This document shows, piece by piece, positions 1 to 7,375 of a stretch of DNA of 64,000 nucleotides. The position numbers and the translations under genes were made by a program. How positions within the stretch are numbered: the stretch's first letter is position 1; each line of letters starts with the position of its first letter. The DNA is from Holtermannia corniformis (lineage: Eukaryota > Basidiomycota > Tremellomycetes > Holtermanniales), in the NCBI GenBank assembly GCA_001599935.1, contig BCIJ01000020.1:170107-234106 (forward strand). Direction: 5' to 3'. The notes below the pieces were generated by a model. That model did not search any database. It had not been told where the DNA came from and saw only the letters and a program-made list of their open reading frames with translations.

Positions 1-509
1 GATCGCATATCGGTGGGTGCCGTCGAGGTCAAGACCAAAGTTGCCAGCTGACGTTTGATCTTGTTTCGGACGTTGTCGGTGCCTATCGGGTGGATCTTCT
101 CCAAGTATTCCCATTGCTCCCGAGTGCTGGCGAGGTCCTCAACATCGGTACGGAGGTATTCTGCGATGGTGAGCAGGATGACGGCGCCCTTGGCTTCTTG
201 GCGGTTGAATTCCCTGAATTCTTTCGACTCTGCGTCGCTCAGCCCTGCTGGGACGATGGACGTCGCGCGCGCGAAGGCAAGCCTGAGGCTTTCGTTCGCC
301 GCCGCGTCTTCTGGCTCGATCCCGACCAGCCTTGGCGGGATGCCTGGCCTTTGCACGAGCCCAAGCACGACCCCGTCGGCTTGCTCTGAGCGAAGGTACG
401 CTAGCACGGCGCTGCGCCATGCAGAGTAGTTGTCAATACCGGTGAGGACGGGTATCTTGGCTATGAAGGTACTTCCCACGCCCTTGCCCGCGCCTGCGTT
501 GTTGGACAT
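1..509 (-). CDS. Gag-like N-terminal part of a copia polyprotein (partial)
   Basis: The minus-strand frame is open from ATG 509 to the window edge without a stop, about 169 residues. Near residue 18 it reads IPVLTGIDNYSAWRSAVLAY, the pattern typical of copia/UBN2 Gag starts (F/I-x-L-x-G-x-N-Y-x-x-W). A second typical pattern, W-x-x-L, appears near residue 135 (EQWEYLEKI). In the family this region forms the capsid that packages element RNA. The frame has no break in the visible part, so the element may be fairly young. The plus-strand ORFs over the same bases are antisense shadows. Confidence 0.72.
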   Translation of the reverse strand, partial: MSNNAGAGKGVGSTFIAKIPVLTGIDNYSAWRSAVLAYLRSEQADGVVLGLVQRPGIPPRLVGIEPEDAAANESLRLAFARATSIVPAGLSDAESKEFREFNRQEAKGAVILLTIAEYLRTDVEDLASTREQWEYLEKIHPIGTDNVRNKIKRQLATLVLTSTAPTDMR

Positions 510-555
510 GATGGTAGCTGACGATGACTCTTGGTTGACGGTGCTTCTTGATACT

Positions 556-587
556 TGCTAGCTCGGTAGAGCGACAGACTCTTAATC
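556..587 (-). other. Retrotransposon primer-binding site matching the 5' half of tRNA-Lys(CTT)
   Basis: On the plus strand the bases read like tRNA-Lys from the D-arm (GCTAGCTC, then GGTAGAGC) through the anticodon stem and loop (CAGACTCTTAATC, anticodon CTT at 581-583). The match stops about position 40 of the tRNA, exactly where the LTR begins (TG at 588-589). There is no T-arm or 3' half, so this is not a tRNA gene. Drosophila copia is known to prime with an internally cleaved half-tRNA (initiator Met); this looks like the same mechanism with tRNA-Lys. About four D-loop bases are missing. Confidence 0.65.
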
Positions 588-842
588 TGTTAGATGATGG
601 GGAAGAACCGTGATGCATCTCGCTCGCTATGGCTCTACTTTGTAGGCTTCGCCTACGGCTCTGATGTCTAGCACGCCATCCTGACTGTCTCGCCGGATGT
701 AGTGTTCCTCGGCGCCTTGACTACATCCTCTGCGCGCCAGACTTGTCTTGGCTACATCCGCGCCGGATGTAGTGTTCGCCAGATGCGGCGTCGCCCGCCG
801 CGTCGTCCGCCCTGATGGCTGGCTGAGTGGCGTAATCCAACA
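588..842 (-). repeat. LTR of the copia element (5' LTR)
   Basis: 255 bp bounded by TGTT at 588 and AACA at 842, as expected for a TG...CA LTR. It is clearly related along its length to 5041-5327: shared are TTAGATGATGGG, the start GTGATGCATCTCGCTCGCTA, and the end GTAATCCAACA. It contains a small perfect hairpin (GTAGGC-TTC-GCCTAC, about 641-655) and repeated GGATGTAG/CTACATCC words in both orientations. The 843-966 flank separates it from the MYND gene start, so its outer edge lies in that gene's promoter. Confidence 0.75.
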
Positions 843-966
843 GACAGGCGCACCTCAAAATTGCTTCTCGTGTTGCGCGACCCGACACGCCCGCTACCGT
901 ACAGCAGTGACGTCCGGGCCAGTAGCATTTCACCAGACCGTTCTGTGAGCAGCTCTCCTTGCCAGC

Positions 967-1918
967 ATGGACTCGAAGGCATCAGCCCCGCCGTTCAAGC
1001 TCATTGATCTCAGAGATCAGGTCCGTGCTGAGCAGCTCTTGCGGGACTAGACGGGAGCACGGATCACTCATCTCTTAGCGCTACTTTCTCAGTATCTCCG
1101 ACATCCCACGTCCAGACGACAAGTTCAACGACATGTTCAAGCTGGACAACGACACCAAAGCTTCCACACCGACGCCGACGCGACTTCGGCACTGGTGTAT
1201 GATCGCCGGCATGGGATCTGGTATCATGACGACCGCGCATGCACCGGGACATAGCACGTATGGCATCCGGCAGATTGACAAGGTGAGGGCTGCAGCGTAC
1301 CCGTCAAATGTTCGAGACTGATGCAACCACGCAGCCAGTCGGCCTGGAATTCCTCATAACCAACGGCCTGGACATCACAACCGTCGCGGGCTCGCGCAAG
1401 CTCGATGAGCTGATCAGGACATCTAGCTTCAAGGGCAACCATGCGGTCGCTGTCATGTACCCCACGGCCAAGACTCGATTCGGCAACAGCCCTCAGGCTA
1501 GTGCGCACCGGCCTCTGACCGAGGTTTCGATCCCAAATGCCGGGTCTGTCAGGGTGAGCCATTCCCGCGTGTGATACTGTAGCGCGTTGATCAAGTGTCG
1601 TCTTAGGGACTCCGGTGCTCGATTGAAGAGATCTATAGGATCAATGACAACTTGCAAGCGTGCCAGGCCGCTGGATGTTTGTCAGACTGCTGGGGGTGTG
1701 GCAAGCCTGCGCCATTCCGGTGCGAGCGCTGCAAGCTGAGCTACTGCAGCAAGGCAAGTCGATGTTGAGTTATGGACTGACCAAGCTGATCCTAGTGACA
1801 GGAGCACCAGGCTCGCGACTGGAATTATCACAAGCTTGTCTGCCCGGTCATCAAGCAGATCCGTGACTGGTCCGAGTTCAACTGGGAGACGTACGACGCG
1901 CCGTATGCCTTCAAGTAG
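967..1918 (+). CDS. MYND-type zinc-finger protein
   Basis: Five exons (967-1020, 1079-1282, 1335-1553, 1607-1753, 1802-1918) give 246 residues in one frame. The C-terminus carries a MYND finger (CWGCGKPAPFRCERCK, then YCSK, then DWNYHKLVC), a zinc-binding protein-interaction module. The usual second Cys of the YCSxxCQ segment is His here (YCSKEHQ). The first 160 residues are not recognised; they contain a run GSGIMTTAHAPG. Intron 4 (1754-1801) begins GCAAGT, so it is a GC-AG intron. Intron 1 has a weak donor (GTCCGT) and is the least certain. The ATG lies only 124 bp from the LTR, which may therefore influence expression. Specific function unknown. Confidence 0.72.
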
Positions 1919-1991
1919 CAAACGCAAGCGGAGACGTTTTGGACGGGGGCCTGTGATATACTAGTATATATGTCATGTCTGTTCTATAGAC

Positions 1992-2417
1992 TCAACGGCC
2001 ACGGCGGTATGTAAAGCGACTTACAGAGCCCACCTCGTCGCGCAAAGAAGGGAAAAGCAGTGTCATCCTTTCCCGGAAGTCGGCGCTTTGGCGATTCATG
2101 CTCCCAAGCGCGGCTAGCTCGCGATGGTTGGGTTCTCGAAAATCCTCGTGCAGGCTTGAGGCAGCTGCTAGACAGTCTAAATGTACGGCGAACGAGTATA
2201 TGTCCTGGTTGCTGAGACCCCGCCAAGAGTCTCCGGCGATCTCCGAGTCCCAGTGAGACCTCACATATCTGCGTGAGATGTTTTGAAATCGATCCAGGGG
2301 GACGCGCTGCTGAATGCCATCATCTGTGTCGCCTTGCGCCGTCGATGCGTCCTGCGAATTGCCACCGAGAAGCTTTTGAACAAACCAGCTACTCAAGCTA
2401 CTGCGCAGGTCAGACAT
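1992..2417 (-). CDS. Tandem paralogue 1 of an unrecognised gene family
   Basis: Single-exon frame of 141 residues. I chose the second ATG (2417) rather than 2459 because it lies about 34 bp from a TATA-like element, as in the two neighbouring paralogues, and because the start then aligns with theirs (a short M-x-D-L / S-W-F segment). The C-terminal half matches the neighbours in pattern: SLHEDFREPN and EVGSVSRF against SLHPESRxxN and EVGPLSRF. No signal peptide or membrane segment is visible; the protein is hydrophilic and predicted intracellular. I do not recognise the family. This copy is the most diverged of the three. Confidence 0.55.
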   Translation of the reverse strand: MSDLRSSLSSWFVQKLLGGNSQDASTAQGDTDDGIQQRVPLDRFQNISRRYVRSHWDSEIAGDSWRGLSNQDIYSFAVHLDCLAAASSLHEDFREPNHRELAALGSMNRQSADFRERMTLLFPSLRDEVGSVSRFTYRRGR

Positions 2418-2448
2418 GTGTAAGCAACCTGTGTCAAAGAGCTCGCCG

Positions 2449-2458
2449 GCTATACACA
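2449..2458 (-). promoter_or_regulatory. TATA-like box of paralogue 1
   Basis: Minus strand reads GTGTATAGCC about 34 bp upstream of ATG 2417. Spacing and neighbouring bases resemble the TATA boxes of paralogues 2 and 3. Confidence 0.45.
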
Positions 2459-2735
2459 ATGATAGGCCTGAAAGGAGGGCTACATGAACGGAGCAGCGTT
2501 GCTGATTGTGGCAAATCAGAGGTCACGGGAGTAACGCGGAGAATGATGCGCAAGGATATTGTCGTTCAGCTGTGCATACATCCAGCGCCTATACCTACCA
2601 GACTCTGCGTGCCATGTCCGGCTGTCTTCGCTTGGGATATCATCTAACATTGTTCCTGTCAATCTATTTGCGACTCGCAAACCGTCATGGACGCGAGGTC
2701 GTCCTCATTTCCCCACGACCGCAGCTCTGTGGCAG

Positions 2736-3116
2736 CTATAAAGGCTCGGCGTGAAAGCGGCTCAATGGCCCAACTTCCTGCAAGAGGGCGTCTATCAGGG
2801 TGTCCAGTCTACCTGCTGCATCTGTGTCCCTCCCAGTTCGGTATATGAAGGACATTTCTGCCTCGTTGCGACTGCGAGACTCAGGATGCAACGAGACGTC
2901 TGTTGCAAGGACATTGAGGTTCGCTGCCCAGATCAGCTTGTCAAAAACAGACATGCCTTGGCGGGCCGACTCGTCTATGCTTTGAAGACGTCTCAGAACG
3001 ACGGATGCGCAATAGTTGAGGACGACATGGTCTGCATCCGTCTGCGAGCCGTAGGTGGGACTCACACCGGTTTCATTCGGCTCCATGCAGTTTCTGTCGA
3101 GAAAAGATCGAAACAT
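2736..3116 (-). CDS. Tandem paralogue 2 of the unrecognised family
   Basis: Single-exon frame of 126 residues starting at ATG 3116, 35 bp from a strong TATA box. It shares with paralogue 3 the blocks PTYGSQTDxDHVxLN, DESARxxM, NLNVxA, SLHPESRxxN and EVGPLSRFH. It is shorter than paralogue 3: about 30 residues after the first ten are missing, and the C-terminal extension is absent because of an early stop. No signal peptide, membrane segment or known domain is seen. Function unknown. Confidence 0.62.
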   Translation of the reverse strand: MFRSFLDRNCMEPNETGVSPTYGSQTDADHVVLNYCASVVLRRLQSIDESARQGMSVFDKLIWAANLNVLATDVSLHPESRSRNEAEMSFIYRTGRDTDAAGRLDTLIDALLQEVGPLSRFHAEPL

Positions 3117-3150
3117 GGTGTGTTGAGGAGATTGCCTGTCTCACGCACCC

Positions 3151-3160
3151 TATTTATACA
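3151..3160 (-). promoter_or_regulatory. TATA box of paralogue 2
   Basis: Minus strand reads TGTATAAATA, followed by a G-rich GGGTGCGTGAG stretch, 35 bp before ATG 3116. The same arrangement occurs before paralogue 3. Confidence 0.6.
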
Positions 3161-3838
3161 TGTCGACGAGGATTCCAGGCTGAGCTTAGAGACTGAGTGG
3201 GGTTTCCGTTCTCGAGGGATATAATGGAATAGATACCAAGTACAAGGAGTCTGCGGCTATGCTCCGCACCGCCTCCACCAAGAAGACAGTGGAGATCATC
3301 TGTATGAGAATTTGTGAATAACGGTGCGCCGAGCACAAGGTCGTGATGTAATCGATTTGCACTCCATTTGTTCCACCAGGCAAGTGAAGGGAGCCTGTCT
3401 TGGGAAGTCTTCCTCGCACGAGCTGTTCATCAACGGTGTGAGATACCTCAAGGGATGTTCGTGTACGTACGAGATGCCATACGGCGGCTCCCAGCCGTCC
3501 ACGTTGTGAGGGGTGTTAAGACTCCGGCGTCTGACGTGTTCAGAGTGTGGAGAAGTCTGAGGGGTTAAGAGTAAGTGTTTAGTCGTCAATCTGTCCATAG
3601 TCTATGATCATCTCTTCCTCCTCAGACACGTCAGGCTCGCAAGAGAATTCAAACCAACCTAGTATGCCACGGTGATCCTAGATCCAAAGCGGAGGAAGCG
3701 AAGAATGCGCAAGGATGTTGCCGCTCAGCTGTGCATAGATTCAGCGCTGATGCCCACCAAACTCTGAGTGCAAAGTCTGGCTTTCTGCGCTTGGGACATC
3801 ATCATAGGATTGTTCATGTCAATCTACTTGCAGCTCGA

Positions 3839-4387
3839 CTATAGCGCGTGAAGTGTCATGGACGTGGGATCGTTCTTGTCCCTTATGAACATGAAGCTCG
3901 ATGGGAGCCCGCTGTCCACCGGGTGAAAACGGCTTAACGGCCCGACTTCCTCCAAGAGAGAGTCTAAGAGCCTGTCTAGTTTTCCTTTTGCGTTTGCGTC
4001 CTCGCAAGCTCCCCTTGAGTATATGTCGATGACTTCCGCATTGTTCTGATCGCGCGACTCGGGATGCAGGGACGAGTTCTTCGCAATGACGTTGAGGTTC
4101 TGTGCCCAAGACATCTTTTTCGAGCTTGTCATGGATGGGCGGGCTGATTCGTCTGTGCGTTCAAGACGACCCAGCACCTCGGAGGCATAGGTGTTGAGTG
4201 TGACATGATCGGTATCTGTCTGCGAACCGTAGGTCGGCCTCAAGACGGTCTCGTTCGGTAGCATACGAGCCAAGATGGTGAGGGTCTCTGGGTGCGGAGT
4301 CGCGTCTGTTTCATCCCAGTCTTGCACATTGCTCTTCGGGCTCCTCTCTGAGCCAAACCAGCTTCTTTTCCAGAGATCTCGCAACAT
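3839..4387 (-). CDS. Tandem paralogue 3 of the unrecognised family
   Basis: The open frame extends upstream to 4612, but I place the start at ATG 4387 (MLRDLWKRSWF) because the upstream part is the counterpart of paralogue 2's noncoding promoter and the TATA box would otherwise lie inside the ORF. The product is 182 residues, the longest of the three. Conserved blocks are PTYGSQTDTDHVTLN (around residue 57), DESARPSM, NLNVIAKNSSLHPESR and EVGPLSRFH. About 25 extra residues follow at the C-terminus. No domain, signal peptide or membrane segment recognised. Possibly the ancestral-length copy. Confidence 0.62.
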   Translation of the reverse strand: MLRDLWKRSWFGSERSPKSNVQDWDETDATPHPETLTILARMLPNETVLRPTYGSQTDTDHVTLNTYASEVLGRLERTDESARPSMTSSKKMSWAQNLNVIAKNSSLHPESRDQNNAEVIDIYSRGACEDANAKGKLDRLLDSLLEEVGPLSRFHPVDSGLPSSFMFIRDKNDPTSMTLHAL

Positions 4388-4423
4388 GGTATTGTTGAAG
4401 AATCTTGCGTACGTCACGAGCCC

Positions 4424-4432
4424 CATATATAC
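4424..4432 (-). promoter_or_regulatory. TATA box of paralogue 3
   Basis: Minus strand reads TGTATATATGGGG about 37 bp before ATG 4387, within a promoter clearly homologous to that of paralogue 2 (shared upstream stretch ATCTATTCCATT). Confidence 0.6.
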
Positions 4433-4604
4433 ATGTCCGCATGTATGCACAGCCGAGGTTGAGCCGTATCTCTGTTCTCGACGGTACAATGGAATAGATG
4501 CTAAGCAAGTACAGCTAGTCCGCCGCTGCCGCACACAGCCTCCGCCACCATTGACAGTGGAGGTCAGCTGTGCGAGGTTGGTGAACGGTGCGCCGAGCAC
4601 AAGG

Positions 4605-5040
4605 GTGTACAAATTGGGATATCTTTGCTCGAGCTGCTTGTGAGCTCAGTGGAGTACTTCAATGGAGGTGCATCTGCTTACGAGATGCCACACAGCGACA
4701 CCCACACTAATTCTCGCTCCAGCTTGCTCCTGTCTAGCTGTCGCCACCCAAGTTATAAGCTCGCTACAGCAATTTGACGCTACCTGAGCCACCATTATTC
4801 CGTGCCACGGTGATCCTGTGCGTCCAGTTAACCTTCCGATACCAATTTGACCTGGGGAAATGCGAAGGATCCTCTGCCATAGTTGGGATGTGCCGCAGGC
4901 TGTGGCAGTGCGACATAGTGTTTTGGAATAGCTTCGCACCCCCGATTGACTGTGCGCCTCGGACCCAGCGAGTAAAACTCCATCGTTTCGCTCATGGTAG
5001 TAGCATAATCAATAGTCATCCTACTCGGGGGATGCTAAAG
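4605..5040. other. Intergenic DNA without a recognisable gene
   Basis: Short ORFs here (for example minus 4646-4939) show no recognisable domain and no consistent splice pattern. It is bounded by the duplication unit and the solo LTR. I see no RNA gene. Confidence 0.5.
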
Positions 5041-5104
5041 TGTTAGATGATGGGAGAACCGTGTTAGATGATGGGAGAACCGTGTTAGATGATGGGAAAG
5101 ACCG
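5041..5104 (+). repeat. Three tandem copies of a 21-bp LTR-end unit
   Basis: TGTTAGATGATGGGAGAACC plus G is repeated at 5041-5061 and 5062-5082 and, slightly changed (GGGAAAGACC), at 5083-5104. The other LTR has a single copy. The amplified unit is the LTR terminus. Confidence 0.85.
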
Positions 5105-5327
5105 TGATGCATCTCGCTCGCTACGGCGCTTCTTTGTAGGCATTCGCCTACTGTCCTGATGTCTCGCACGCCATCCTGATGTCTCGCCGGATGCAGTCTT
5201 CGCCGGATGGGTCTTGACTACATCCTCGCCGCGGCAGATGTGTCTTGGCTACATCCTCGCCGGATGTAGTCTTCGCCGGATGCGGCGTTGTCCGCCGAGA
5301 TGGCTGGCTGAGTGTCGTAATCCAACA
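5041..5327 (-). repeat. Solo LTR of the same copia family
   Basis: Starts TGTTAGATGATGGG at 5041 and ends TAATCCAACA at 5327, in the same orientation as LTR 588-842. It carries the same hairpin (GTAGGC/GCCTAC) and the same GGATGTAG/CTACATCC words. No primer-binding site or gag precedes or follows, so it is a solo LTR. The five bases on each side (TAAAG before, GCTCG after) do not match, so no intact target-site duplication is seen. Differences from the other LTR are numerous, indicating age. Confidence 0.72.
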
Positions 5328-5881
5328 GCTCGAAGGCGCGCTGGCAGAAGTGGGTGAGCGCGTTGTCTTACTGGACTCTCGCGCCTTGCGCTTCGTACTG
5401 CACTCTAGACCGCTTGTGATGATGTTGAGCTAGACAACTCTTCAGCAGGGAACTTGCGTTATTTCCATCCAGGCGCGACGATGCCAGGTCTTCTCTATCG
5501 AAGTAATGAGAAGAAGAAGTAGTGAAACGAAAGCAATCTGAACTCGGCCAGCTGTAAGCAGTGCGAAGAAGGCATCGGACGTCCGCAACTCAAGGGTGCC
5601 ATACTGAATAGGGAAGATTTAGGCTGCGTCACTCCCTAAAAGGCTTCTGACGCAATGGAGTCGTTCTTCTTGCGCAAAACTTTACCTTTATGCGCTGCAT
5701 CTGACACCGCCAACTCATTGACTCTTGTGCAGGTCATTTTCAACGGCTTCGAATCGCGTATGTGCGATAGAGGAGCGCGCAAGCCACACGGGCAAAGCAA
5801 GGGAGGAAAGTAGACGCGTCGCATCGATTGCGCCCTCTGACGCCGTTCTCATGTTGCCACACAATGCATGATGGATTCGCA
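5328..5881. other. Intergenic DNA between solo LTR and carrier gene
   Basis: About 550 bp with no convincing ORF or RNA gene. It holds the 3' flank of the minus-strand carrier gene ending at 5882. Confidence 0.5.
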
Positions 5882-7148
5882 TCACCACAGCTTTTCCATA
5901 GCCTTGAGCGAGAGCTCGACCCCCAAGAACGTGGCAGCCTGTATCGAGCCATCAGCGTCACGATCGGTCACGATGCCTGATGACTCACGTTCGCTGGGAA
6001 CGCACGAGCCATGGCGGGACCAAAGCCCTTCCAGAGCGACTTGACACCATCTGCGGCGATAGTCTTGCGCGCGCAGTCGAGGAAGCCAGTATAAGTCCCG
6101 TGAGGGGCCGATTGAAGGCGGGATTTGATGGTCTACGTGATGGTTAGCGCTGATTGGGATTTCGCAGAGAGCCTAACGTACGTCTGGTGGAATGGCCAAG
6201 CTCCACATGGCAACGCCTGCACTCCCACCAGCCAAGACGACGGCACCCAAGCTCAATGGCCGAGCTTCGACGGGCCTGTCAATTTCGGGGCCGACAGACG
6301 CCGTCGTCGCCAAAGGTTCCGACAGGTACTTCTTCAGCAGCTCGTACGTCGCAAAATACCTACCATTCGTATCAGTCATCACGAGCTGTGCGGCCATCAA
6401 CGGAAACTCACACAGCACTCCCTGGCCCATCACGCGCAAGCGTTGCTCCAGTCCCTCGAAAAATGCTCCTCAACCCACCCTCGGCATACAGCTTGCGCAC
6501 GACATCGACTGGACCATTGTACATCGGCTTGGTCGATTGACCCTGGATCTGCAGTAGGACTTTGACCCGCTCGGCTGGACCGGCGACGAGCGTTGCCGGG
6601 ATGGCACTGAAGAAGCCAGCAAAGGCAAGCTCGGAGATTGACAGCGCCTCGTTGGTACGGTTCGGTGTCAAGCTGTATACGATGCGTTTACCGAGGTCAT
6701 AGCCCTAGTTTCCGATATCAGCTGATGGTCTCATGCGCTGAACGGGCCTGAGCTCACCCAGAAGGAGATGGCAAAGATAGGAGTGACTCCAACGATAGGT
6801 GGACCCATGCCACGGTACATTCTGTATCAGATAGCCTATGATCAGCTGTGTTTGAGCTGTACCTACAACCAACGTACCCCTTGATACCATCCCTCGCCAA
6901 TGTCTTCTTGACGACATCCAGAGCTCCGGTATAAGTCCCCGGCTTGGCCGTCTGGAGATTTGTCTTTGTCAAGTCGAACGGATGTCCTAAGTTGCTCAGT
7001 TCGGTCCCTCAATCATTCTGCAGTGCTACGTACCTACCAACACGGCACTGATGCCGCCCGCACCTCCTGAGAGAAACGACTTGATCGGGTCGACCGTCTG
7101 TTTCTTGTTCGAGAGCTCGGCCTCGGACGTGGAACTGCTATCGGACAT
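5882..7148 (-). CDS. CRC1: Mitochondrial carnitine/acylcarnitine-type carrier
   Basis: Seven exons (7148-7034, 6986-6878, 6821-6758, 6704-6412, 6359-6182, 6132-5989, 5938-5882) give 319 residues, normal for SLC25 carriers. All three signature motifs are present: HPFDLTK near residue 40, PAERVK near residue 137, PPDTIK near residue 252. The stretch GTYTGALDVVKKTLARDG and then VGVTPIFAISFWGYDLGK are typical of fungal Crc1 carriers. In the family these exchange acylcarnitines for carnitine across the inner mitochondrial membrane, feeding beta-oxidation products into mitochondria; the HADH gene nearby fits the same metabolism. All introns are 47-56 nt GT-AG. The substrate assignment rests on overall likeness. 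Confidence 0.88.
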
Positions 7149-7375
7149 GTTGGCGAGCTGTCGTCCAAGTCTGTAAGTCTATGTACGCCTTGCAGCTGGG
7201 CGGTGGGCAATACAGCAACGATGAGTGGCCCAACCGGCTCGAGCTGGACTCTTGAACCGGAGCCCACCCGGTTACGTAAGTGTGTATGCGGTGACCCACT
7301 CGGCCGTCAGCGTCCGCCTCGCCTTGGCTCTCATGTGATCATCCGGACAGAGACGCTGCATGGCATACGGCCGCT

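Larger units (their letters stand above)
1..842 (-). mobile_element. Ty1/copia LTR retrotransposon, 5' end only
   Basis: On the minus strand the order is LTR (842-588), a tRNA-like primer-binding site (587-556), a short leader, then the start of a gag-like ORF that runs off the left edge. The gag start resembles the copia/UBN2 type. Only the 5' end is visible, so integrase, reverse transcriptase and the 3' LTR lie outside the window, and neither target-site duplication nor intactness can be judged. A second LTR of the same family lies at 5041-5327. Confidence 0.75.
2548..3340 (-). repeat. Diverged direct duplication, unit A
   Basis: This block aligns with 3707-4604 at an offset of about 1.16 kb. 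It includes the 3' flank, coding region, TATA box and at least 200 bp of upstream DNA. A 19-bp exact match, CGGTGCGCCGAGCACAAGG, lies at 3322-3340 and 4586-4604; the other end starts at GCGCAAGGAT (2548 and 3707). Whole promoter-plus-gene units were therefore duplicated, and have since diverged by substitutions and small indels. Confidence 0.7.
3707..4604 (-). repeat. Diverged direct duplication, unit B
   Basis: Partner of 2548-3340 (see that entry). Unit B is longer because its gene keeps an internal coding segment and a C-terminal extension that unit A lacks. The units are separated by 366 bp (3341-3706) in which I see no gene. Confidence 0.7.

Noticed and set aside
55..429. Plus-strand ORF of 124 codons at the left end
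   Set aside because: It is antisense to the gag-like frame, which has recognisable copia Gag pattern; the plus ORF has none.
556..602. A tRNA-Lys gene
   Set aside because: Only the 5' half is present and it ends exactly at an LTR terminus, so it is a primer-binding site rather than a gene.
4388..4612. N-terminal extension of paralogue 3 up to 4612
   Set aside because: The extra frame corresponds to paralogue 2's promoter region and contains the TATA box; the start at 4387 matches the other copies.
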